From positions 1-23,156 of IMG/VR virus record IMGVR_UViG_3300028553_000176: a stretch of DNA of 23,156 bases; one strand, 5' to 3'. A program made the position numbers and the translations under genes. Below the pieces are notes generated by a model. That model ran no database searches, was not told the origin of the DNA, and saw nothing but the letters and a program-made list of their open reading frames with translations. This DNA is from a virus. Below are positions 6,217 through 13,443 of this stretch, one piece after another (the first letter of the stretch is position 1; each line of letters begins with the position of its first letter).

Positions 6217-7408
6217 AATACAGTTCCGTAGATCTAATAACATTATCAAACATCATCTTTTTAAAATTTAGTTTTTTATAATTTTGAAAGTTGTGTTGGA
6301 TAATGTTATTCCATTTATAGATGGCAGTTCTTCTTATTTCAGGATCTTGCACACACCAATTTCTTAGAGATTGATGAAACTGTAAAAATCGTTCCCGATC
6401 ATCCTCAACAAGATCATAGCTTTGGTCTATACCGTCAAAGTCAGTTTGAAATCCCCAACTCCGTAGTTTTTCTAAAGTGCCTTTTTGACCTAGAATCATA
6501 AAAGGATGACCTACTAGCAAAGGCCTAAAAGTTTTTTCTGTAATAAACAATCCGCCAGTTTGATTGAAATGACTTTCGGTTACCACTGTTAGTTGACTGT
6601 TTTCATATATTTCAAGATTATTAATTAAGTTTGGAACTTGATTAACTAGGTCTTGTACATCCACAGTCCTAGGATAGTTGGTCTTTAATACTGTATGGTA
6701 ATGATTATATTCTACTGTTTGATATATAGGATATTCTATTTCGTGCGTATCAAACCAAGCACCGCCACTTACCAATCCTTGCAATTTGTTTTCAGCTAGA
6801 AAATATAAATGTTCTGTCCTATGATTTCTATGAGCACGATTTAGGCTGTTAACAGGTAATCCGTAATCTTTTATGACTACAGGATGGGCCGGGTGTATGC
6901 TGTTATTAGAAGTTTTACCATCCCATTCTACGCCTTCTTGAAATTCAATGTATTCTTCTTTAGATTGTTGCTTGCACCATTCTGTATATTGTTGACTGGC
7001 ATTTAAATTTCCAGAAACAATAACTACAGAGTGTTTAGGCAGTCCTAACAGACGAACAGTATTGTGTAGGTGCTCAAATCCGTTAAAGTCTTTTGAAGCA
7101 AAATTATCTCCTTCAACTACTGACAATATTACTATACGAAGTTTTTTAAGTTTAGCAGCCTTAATTACCTTGCCTGGTATGTTAAGCAGTAAGTTAAAAC
7201 TTTCAGGTTTGGTTTTTGCACACCAAAGACTCGGAATTTTACTAACTTCCGCAATGTATAATCCCGGCTGTGTATATTCCGTTGATTGTGTAAATTCAAA
7301 ATTAGATTCACGCAACCTTTTTTTTAACTCAGTCAGCGACCGCACCTGTTTGATGTCTGTAAGGTGCGACAAATTAACTTCAGTGTCACTGTCAAAATAA
7401 CAGAGCAT
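6200..7408 (-). CDS. Putative glycosyltransferase with C-terminal TEKT(F/Y)(K/R)P motif
   Basis: A 402-residue protein, last gene of the minus-strand cluster. Its C-terminal part carries VVTESHF (275-281), ITEKTFRPLLVGHPF (289-303) and a GF..DFDGIDQSYDL segment followed by a helical DDRERF stretch. The same motif set occurs in two other proteins of this cluster (8665-9846 and 10794-12086). An EK pair followed by a Pro-rich turn before a beta strand is reminiscent of nucleotide-sugar binding in GT-B transferases such as family 10, so a glycosyltransferase role is plausible, not proven. The start forms TAATG with the preceding stop. The N-terminal 200 residues are not recognisable. Confidence 0.65.
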   Translation of the reverse strand: MLCYFDSDTEVNLSHLTDIKQVRSLTELKKRLRESNFEFTQSTEYTQPGLYIAEVSKIPSLWCAKTKPESFNLLLNIPGKVIKAAKLKKLRIVILSVVEGDNFASKDFNGFEHLHNTVRLLGLPKHSVVIVSGNLNASQQYTEWCKQQSKEEYIEFQEGVEWDGKTSNNSIHPAHPVVIKDYGLPVNSLNRAHRNHRTEHLYFLAENKLQGLVSGGAWFDTHEIEYPIYQTVEYNHYHTVLKTNYPRTVDVQDLVNQVPNLINNLEIYENSQLTVVTESHFNQTGGLFITEKTFRPLLVGHPFMILGQKGTLEKLRSWGFQTDFDGIDQSYDLVEDDRERFLQFHQSLRNWCVQDPEIRRTAIYKWNNIIQHNFQNYKKLNFKKMMFDNVIRSTELYFKEDF

Positions 7409-7992
7409 TAGAGACCCCTTGCTAGGATAACTCCATTATTTCCTGTATAAACTATTTTATAACCGTTGCACAACAAATAAGGAACTACAGCACCACACTT
7501 ACCGGTGTATGTTTCAGATCCAGCAACTAACGGAGTGTCATCGCAGATCACCAGTGATTGGTCAGCCATATAAGGCACACAGTTTATCATCTGGGCTAGA
7601 TGTTCTACTTGACTACCCATATTAGACCAATCGACATTTCTAAATGCATAACTTGTCCTAATAGTGTCTGCATTTGGGCCAGGATTAGCCCAATCATAAT
7701 TATCAAGATAAAGAACTTTGATCTGTTTGTTTAAAGTAGGCAACACTTTCTTAGTCCACACACTACCTGTTTCAACTTGCCATATAATATGATCTAGGTG
7801 GGTAAATCTATGCTGCGGCTCAATGATAACATCCACGGTATAAAAGGGTATTTCCCAGTTAACTGATAAGCCGTTAAAAAATTCGGTAGATCCTTCATTT
7901 TGATCACTGCCTATTTCTAAAATCATGTCAGTAGCTTGATTGTAAGACAGTTGTTCAATGTAAGGTTGACTGTTAAGGTGAAAGTTTGCCAT
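7408..7992 (-). CDS. SAM-dependent methyltransferase-like protein (class I fold)
   Basis: A 194-residue protein with the outline of a class I methyltransferase: a motif I-like loop, LEIGSDQNEGST (25-36); an acidic end of the second strand, FYTVDV (50-55); LYLDNYDW (94-101); and SLVICDDTP (146-154), where an Asp pair would lie near the active site. The last strand pair is KIVYTGNNGVILARG. This resembles O-methyltransferases that accept sugars or small molecules, but the substrate cannot be read. It is joined by TAATG overlaps to genes on both sides. In this setting it may methylate a sugar or glycan; that is inference. Confidence 0.6.
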   Translation of the reverse strand: MANFHLNSQPYIEQLSYNQATDMILEIGSDQNEGSTEFFNGLSVNWEIPFYTVDVIIEPQHRFTHLDHIIWQVETGSVWTKKVLPTLNKQIKVLYLDNYDWANPGPNADTIRTSYAFRNVDWSNMGSQVEHLAQMINCVPYMADQSLVICDDTPLVAGSETYTGKCGAVVPYLLCNGYKIVYTGNNGVILARGL

Positions 7993-8696
7993 TATACAAA
8001 TTGACTGCGGTGAGGTGGTGTTTCATGCGTAGCATTGCTACCATAATAAAACTGGATAAAGTTTTGTCTAGCGATGTGATCGGGGCAGGCTAGCGGATGG
8101 GGGTGGCCGTGAATTAGTCGTTCATCGTAATTCCAGATGGCTAGTCTGTTGGGCTTTGGGGCAATTTTCACTAGGCATTCAGTTCGATCAAAGTCCCAAA
8201 ACTCTAGTTCACCTCCCCAACTAGCATCCCATTCAGAATTCATATACAGTATCAAATTGGCACGACGAGTAAGCCTTAGCTGTTCATTCCAATTAAAGTC
8301 GTTATGTAGGCCTAGACTATCTCCACGGGATACACGAGTTATACCGCCTCCGCGATAGTGAGGATCAGCTACTAGCTTTTCAATTCCAGTAAGCTGTTCG
8401 ATCCATTTGAGAAATTGTCCTCCCTGAAAGCTGTAGGCCATTGACTGTATTCTAGGAGTGCTGGTAAAATTTCTGCACTCTTTTCTATAACTTGTGCCAT
8501 TGCTAAACACTGTCCAATCGTTTTCCTGTAAGAAATCAACTTCAAAACTTAAGGTATTAAACAATTCATCGGGTAGAAAATTGTCTATAATCGTATAAGG
8601 AACTGGAGACCGATTGGCATGACTCACTGCTAATTCGGCAGGATCATAGTGCTGATTCAATTCATTAAAGAATTTGTATATTTGACTGTGGCTCAA
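7992..8696 (-). CDS. 2-oxoglutarate/Fe(II)-dependent oxygenase (prolyl hydroxylase-like)
   Basis: A 234-residue protein with a full 2OG-Fe(II) dioxygenase signature: iron ligands H131 and D133 in GLHNDFN, distal His H196 in LIHGHPHPL, and R210 (ARQNFIQFYY) to bind 2-oxoglutarate. The N-terminal YTIIDNFLPDELF (34-46) is typical of the prolyl-4-hydroxylase-like group. Such enzymes hydroxylate protein side chains, sugars or small molecules. The best available start is TTG at 8696 with AAGAG upstream; no in-frame ATG occurs in the first 80 residues, so the N-terminus is uncertain. It lies between two sugar-transfer-type genes, so hydroxylation of a fibre side chain or a sugar is a reasonable guess. 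Confidence 0.85.
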   Translation of the reverse strand: MSHSQIYKFFNELNQHYDPAELAVSHANRSPVPYTIIDNFLPDELFNTLSFEVDFLQENDWTVFSNGTSYRKECRNFTSTPRIQSMAYSFQGGQFLKWIEQLTGIEKLVADPHYRGGGITRVSRGDSLGLHNDFNWNEQLRLTRRANLILYMNSEWDASWGGELEFWDFDRTECLVKIAPKPNRLAIWNYDERLIHGHPHPLACPDHIARQNFIQFYYGSNATHETPPHRSQFV

Positions 8697-9846
8697 AATA
8701 ATCTCTTAGAAAATTAAACTTTTCGTTGTACTGCAAATTGTCTTTTTTAGACAACAACTTTTGTTGATTTCTAACTGCTATAGAATGACAATTTTCTACT
8801 AGATTAGTATATTCATCTGCAGATAGATTTGTAATTCGTTCTATTTCGTCAACAATCATATTTAATCGTTTGTGGTTGTCTATTTCTAGATCGTAGCTTT
8901 CATTGATATAAGGGCTAAATGTTTCAAAACCTAGTTGGCGCACATCTTCTAGAAAATACGGTGTAGAAAACGCAATAAATGGTCTGCAACAGGCAATAGG
9001 CTTGTTGGTTTTTTCCGTAATACTACTAGGTGCTAGACTGCGCTTATAAACTTTATCTGGACTAGGAACATAGTAGAATAGATCGTAGTGTGTTTCAATT
9101 AATAAATGAAAATCTGCAGACAGCACACAGTTATAAGTAGCGTCATTCCATTTGTTCATTACATTATCTTCTGGGTCTTCTAGTGTATAGGGAATCTTAG
9201 ATATCCATGCTGTTACTGTATCGTTGACTTCAAAACTGTTGTTGGCTAGATCAGCCAGCATAGTTTCTTGACTAAAATGTTTTACTTCTCCGTAGGGGAA
9301 AATATTGTAGAACGAATATTTGAAATCTTTTAATATATCGCGTTTAGCAAGCTCTGCATATACTTGCAATCTCCATGCACGATAGTTTCTACTTAATGCA
9401 CTAAATTTTTTTTCAGTGACAAAGTTTCCTGTAGGAACATGGGTCTTTCCCAATAGGTCATTGTAAACACCCACAGTCACTCCCTCTATTGCTAATTCTC
9501 TAAATCTATCATTGAGGAATCGTCTATGCACTTCGTCCATTACTATTAGATAGATTTTTTCAGCAGGAATATGCTTTTGATCTATTATGTTTTTAATATC
9601 ATATGCTAGTGTATGTGTAAAAGTTTCATTACAGTTTTCATAAAGAAACTTTGCAGTAGAATCTGTGCGCAGATGGTCCCATTGAGCTACATCTAAAGAA
9701 TCTAAAATTTTGATTCCTTGATGAAGGTCATAATAGGCATGAAAATAATAGATAGTATCTGACTCAGATTTCCAACTAGTCAATGGTGCAAATTTATCCA
9801 GCTGTACTTTTAGATCATACAGTCGTCCTGTTTTACTGTAAATCAT
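8665..9846 (-). CDS. Putative glycosyltransferase with C-terminal TEKT motif (paralogue)
   Basis: A 393-residue protein sharing two motif regions with the 430-residue gene at 10794-12086: a central FSALSRNYRAWRLQVYAEL (148-166) and a C-terminal ETHYDLFYY...SITEKTNKPIACCRPF (276-290) with the GF.TF...NESYDLE box. The latter is also in the 402-residue gene at 6200. The central L.R..R..RL pattern plus the EK motif is what I associate with GT-B-like transferases in marine phage surface clusters, but no activity is proven. The start overlaps the epimerase stop by 14 bases, and its end overlaps the oxygenase start by 32 bases. Confidence 0.65.
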   Translation of the reverse strand: MIYSKTGRLYDLKVQLDKFAPLTSWKSESDTIYYFHAYYDLHQGIKILDSLDVAQWDHLRTDSTAKFLYENCNETFTHTLAYDIKNIIDQKHIPAEKIYLIVMDEVHRRFLNDRFRELAIEGVTVGVYNDLLGKTHVPTGNFVTEKKFSALSRNYRAWRLQVYAELAKRDILKDFKYSFYNIFPYGEVKHFSQETMLADLANNSFEVNDTVTAWISKIPYTLEDPEDNVMNKWNDATYNCVLSADFHLLIETHYDLFYYVPSPDKVYKRSLAPSSITEKTNKPIACCRPFIAFSTPYFLEDVRQLGFETFSPYINESYDLEIDNHKRLNMIVDEIERITNLSADEYTNLVENCHSIAVRNQQKLLSKKDNLQYNEKFNFLRDYFEPQSNIQIL

Positions 9847-10804
9847 CTACTTGTCCTTTGATCCATTTATAGGTATGCTCTAATCCGTATTCCAAGTTCT
9901 CATCGGGACGCCATCCTAGTAATTCTTCAATAAGAGCGTTATGACTTGTTCTGCCCATTACACCTACAGGGCCGTCAACATTACGAATTGATAATTCTTT
10001 TTCGGCAATGTTGGCAATCAATAGAGCAAGATCATTTATGCTGATCATACGCTCACTGCCAAGATTAACAGGCTGCGTGATATCGCTGGCCATAATCATT
10101 TGCAGACCTTTTAGACATTCTTCAATGTACAAGAAACTGCGAGTCTGTGTACCAGGTCCCCAAATTTCAACTGTACCTGCTTCGGGACAGCTTGCAACTT
10201 TACGGCAAAGTGCTGCTGGTGCTTTTTCTTTTCCGTCATTCCAGGATCCCTGTGGGCCAAAGACATTGTGTAGTCGAACTACCTTTGCGTCAATGCCGTA
10301 GTTTTTCCTGTGTGCAAAATAGAGTCTTTCGCTGAATAGTTTTTCCCAACCATACTCAGTATCTGGTTGTGCAGGATATGCAGTAGATTCTTCGCAGTTA
10401 GGATTATCAGGATCTTCTTGGTTACGCTCTGGGTAAACACAGGCGCTGCTGGTATAAAGAATTTTTGGAATTTGTTTTTTAGTTGCTTCGTACAATACAT
10501 TGAGATTGATCAGTGCAGAATTATGCATAATATCTGCATCGTGTTCTCCAGTGCCAATATATCCTGTGCCGCCCATATCTGCTGCCAGTTGATAAATTTC
10601 ATCAAGGTCAGCAGTGACTAATTGATCTACCAATTGCGGATTTCGTAAATCGTAAAGATAAAATTCATCAGCATCAGTCTCAGCATACAAGGGCTGTTTT
10701 ATATCAGCGGCCACAATATAGTGTCCTTGTTTCTTTAATTCTTTAACTAAATGATAGCCTATAAAGCCGCCTGCGCCGCATACTAGTATTTTTTTATGTT
10801 CCAT
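9833..10804 (-). CDS. GDP-mannose 3,5-epimerase homologue (SDR superfamily)
   Basis: A 323-residue extended short-chain dehydrogenase with the NAD-binding GAGGFIG (10-16). Segment by segment it matches GDP-mannose 3,5-epimerase, which turns GDP-D-mannose into GDP-L-galactose or GDP-L-gulose: LAADMGGTGYI (73-83), SSACVYPE (119-126), YGWEK (151-155), EKAPAALCRK (193-202), TQTRSFLYIEEC (219-230), PVNLGSERMIS and GVMGRTSHN. Residues matching the plant enzyme's catalytic set are C122, Y151, K155, K194 and R285, all present. Length is normal for the core enzyme. The epimerase is joined by short overlaps to putative glycosyltransferases on both sides, suggesting its product is used locally. Another SDR sugar epimerase is the alternative, but the combined motifs favour this one. 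Confidence 0.88.
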   Translation of the reverse strand: MEHKKILVCGAGGFIGYHLVKELKKQGHYIVAADIKQPLYAETDADEFYLYDLRNPQLVDQLVTADLDEIYQLAADMGGTGYIGTGEHDADIMHNSALINLNVLYEATKKQIPKILYTSSACVYPERNQEDPDNPNCEESTAYPAQPDTEYGWEKLFSERLYFAHRKNYGIDAKVVRLHNVFGPQGSWNDGKEKAPAALCRKVASCPEAGTVEIWGPGTQTRSFLYIEECLKGLQMIMASDITQPVNLGSERMISINDLALLIANIAEKELSIRNVDGPVGVMGRTSHNALIEELLGWRPDENLEYGLEHTYKWIKGQVDDLQ

Positions 10805-12086
10805 ATTTTTCTACCAAGTTATCTATTTCCGTGTCCTGCATTGTATTTAAATGGGCTACATTATAGTCGACTATATCTTTCACTGCATAGGTAAACTGTA
10901 TCCTTACTTCATCCGACCACGTTGATATTTCTTCTATAATACCCATAATCATCTTGAAGCGTTGTTTATCGTCTTTTTCTAGATCATAGCTTTCATCCCA
11001 AAATTCGCCAAAAGTTTTAAAGCCCATATCTTTGATATGCTGTAAACTACCAGCAGCACCTAGCAGTATAAAAGGCTGCATAAATGCAATAGGCTTATAG
11101 GTCTTTTCTGTAATGTGAATAATGTTGTTAAAGAAATACGTCTCAGTAACGATATTGACCAGCGAATTGTCATATAAGTGTTTCACTGGATCAACACTGT
11201 GTTCCATAGGATATCTACTAAAATTTGGATTGTCCAACACCAAAGGCAGTAATTTATCGGCTGCTAATACATCAGTGCTGTCTAATCCCATATCAGAGAA
11301 TCTACTTATTAGGTATTTGCAATTTTCAACGAAAGACCTATTGGCTTCTGGCTGTGTTTTATCCATACTGTAATAACACTGATCAATCAATCCACGCTGT
11401 ACCATTGCCAAATATAACATTAATCTATGATTATTATATCGTCTATTGAAACATAGGAAAGTTTTCTTTCGAGGACCCGGTTGATATTTTGTAATTATAG
11501 ATTCACGTATTGCTTGACCTATGTTACATTTGTCTATTCTAAATACAGGAAAATATTCCATTCGCATCTCTGGCAACTTGTGATTACGTTTACAATAATC
11601 TTCGTATACTTCCTTGCCGTTGTAGCAATTGGTCAGGTAAATTACCTGTGTTAGTGGTAATCCTTTAGATATAAAATAATCTGATAGATGGTTCAAAAAT
11701 TCATCATCCAGATATCCTTCATAGAACAGTGTCACTAAAAAGTAAGCTGTCTTATTTTTCACTCTGTTTAAAACTTTGGAATCAATTTGATTGTCATCAA
11801 ACAATCCGTCTGCACTGTGAAAATTATGAAACTTGTCTCTATAATGAAAATCATTCCAATTTAGTTCATATAGGAATATTTCTTGAGGAAGTTTGTAAGT
11901 AGACACTATCCTAGAGGCTACTATTCTAGAATGAAAGTGTGGTTTTTGAAATAGGTCGCCTTTCAGTTGAGGGAAATGATAATCAACCGATGCAGTCATA
12001 AGATCAACAACAGTGGGTATCCTATTATTAGTCAATGGTCCATTAGGACCAATCCATTCGTAGGCTAGATTTATTTTTTTACTCAT
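10794..12086 (-). CDS. Putative glycosyltransferase with TEKT motif
   Basis: A 430-residue protein. The central part has KKTFLCFNRRYNNHRLMLY (207-225), a motif that I associate with phage and bacterial GT-B-like transferases. The C-terminal part has VNIVTETYFF (310-319), ITEKTYKPIAFMQPFILLG (325-343) and GFKTFGEFWDESYDLE. It aligns along much of its length with the 393-residue gene at 8665. The N-terminal region is rich in aromatic residues and Asp but shows no DXD of a GT-A enzyme. It overlaps the radical SAM gene by 8 bases and the epimerase by 11. The sugar donor might be made by the neighbouring epimerase. Confidence 0.68.
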   Translation of the reverse strand: MSKKINLAYEWIGPNGPLTNNRIPTVVDLMTASVDYHFPQLKGDLFQKPHFHSRIVASRIVSTYKLPQEIFLYELNWNDFHYRDKFHNFHSADGLFDDNQIDSKVLNRVKNKTAYFLVTLFYEGYLDDEFLNHLSDYFISKGLPLTQVIYLTNCYNGKEVYEDYCKRNHKLPEMRMEYFPVFRIDKCNIGQAIRESIITKYQPGPRKKTFLCFNRRYNNHRLMLYLAMVQRGLIDQCYYSMDKTQPEANRSFVENCKYLISRFSDMGLDSTDVLAADKLLPLVLDNPNFSRYPMEHSVDPVKHLYDNSLVNIVTETYFFNNIIHITEKTYKPIAFMQPFILLGAAGSLQHIKDMGFKTFGEFWDESYDLEKDDKQRFKMIMGIIEEISTWSDEVRIQFTYAVKDIVDYNVAHLNTMQDTEIDNLVEKYGT

Positions 12087-13443
12087 CTTTGCATCTATTG
12101 TAAAATTCTATCATCTCAGGAAAAGTTGCTGAAAAATCTGTGCCGCGTCTGCGGTCATATTCTGTAAACCAATTATAAAAATCTTTGCGGCCTTCTTTTA
12201 GTTTATCGTCTGTATATACTGTAGTTTCCATATAATCAACCACACGCCTAAACTTTTCATATTCAAGATTAGAAAAACATTGTATATCGTTATCGTCGGT
12301 ATGTGATTTTATAAATTCTAAATGCCTGTACATATAAGGCATAAATTCATCCTTAGGTAATATATTCATATCATACTGTAACGGTTCTTTTAGATAGGGA
12401 GTGTCAAATTTAATTCTCTGTTCATCTGAATTAGTTAGGTTATATCGATTTCGCCATTGCAACATTTTTTCTAAAAGCGATTGAAAGTTAGGAACCGTTA
12501 ATATATTAAATGTAATCATAAAAGTAATGGGCAATGATGTATTTTGCATATAGGTGTCAAAATTCTTTTCCCATAATTCTAAATCTAAACCTGTTCGAAT
12601 ATACTCGGCAGGTGAGTCCCAAGTATCCATACTGGTAAAAATTTTAAATTTTTTAATCTTTTTTCCTATTACTAAATTATTTGCTTTCTCTACTAAACGT
12701 TCTATTAGAATAGGTTTAACTCCAAAATTACTGTTGATGTTGAGTTCTAAATTGGGTAATGGGTTTATTTCTAGATCATCTAAAAGACGCCATGTGCTTT
12801 GTTGCAGTAGAGGTTCGCCGCCGGTGATGCGTAGAATCGTCAAGGTCTTACGAACTTCGGGCCACCAACGCCACCATGCTTCTACATAAGGATTAGTTTC
12901 TTCCTCATGAATTTTAAACCAATCAATATCATTACGATGATTTTTCACCATAGTGTACGGGCCATGATCTTTGATCTCTTTGTAATAACTGCTGCTGTGT
13001 TTGGGATGACAATATCCGCATTTAAAATTGCATTCGTTACCAAATGATATTTCTATATACTGCGGATTAATCATCTGATCCCAGTCACCGTTTTTTATCT
13101 GTGCAAAACGCTGATCTGTATAGATTGTGGCATTTCTTTCTTTTCTATCTGATATGTAATCGTCTCCTAGCTTTTCTATATTCCAGCAATAATCGCAGCC
13201 CTTGGGCTTACCGCCATTCAGCATTTCGAGACGCTCAAGTTTTTTTTCTGTGGTATTATGTAATGCACTGGGATCAATCTGAATTTCTTGTAAGGGTATT
13301 TTATGAGGGGCAGGATGATAACAACTGTGTGTTTCACCTGTTTGTAGATAGATAGTAGTATGATGCCATTTGGCCATACAGAATGTAGGACTAATTTCAT
13401 TCATTATCGGTATAAATGTTTTAATCTTTTCTACATCGTTCAT
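12079..13443 (-). CDS. Twitch-domain radical SAM protein
   Basis: A 454-residue radical SAM enzyme. The cluster motif is CX3CX2C: C138, C142 and C145 in ECNFKCGYCHP, followed by the SAM-binding ITGGEP (206-211). Upstream, C22 (TFCMAKWHH), C41 (SCYHP) and C83-X2-C86 (GCDYCW) form a possible second cluster site, as in SPASM/twitch proteins that modify peptides or sugars. The reaction cannot be deduced. It sits between a glycosyltransferase-like gene and the repeat-bearing GT protein and overlaps both. Known twitch and SPASM enzymes often act on peptide side chains, so modification of a fibre protein is one idea, and sugar radical chemistry another. Confidence 0.85.
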   Translation of the reverse strand: MNDVEKIKTFIPIMNEISPTFCMAKWHHTTIYLQTGETHSCYHPAPHKIPLQEIQIDPSALHNTTEKKLERLEMLNGGKPKGCDYCWNIEKLGDDYISDRKERNATIYTDQRFAQIKNGDWDQMINPQYIEISFGNECNFKCGYCHPKHSSSYYKEIKDHGPYTMVKNHRNDIDWFKIHEEETNPYVEAWWRWWPEVRKTLTILRITGGEPLLQQSTWRLLDDLEINPLPNLELNINSNFGVKPILIERLVEKANNLVIGKKIKKFKIFTSMDTWDSPAEYIRTGLDLELWEKNFDTYMQNTSLPITFMITFNILTVPNFQSLLEKMLQWRNRYNLTNSDEQRIKFDTPYLKEPLQYDMNILPKDEFMPYMYRHLEFIKSHTDDNDIQCFSNLEYEKFRRVVDYMETTVYTDDKLKEGRKDFYNWFTEYDRRRGTDFSATFPEMIEFYNRCKDE

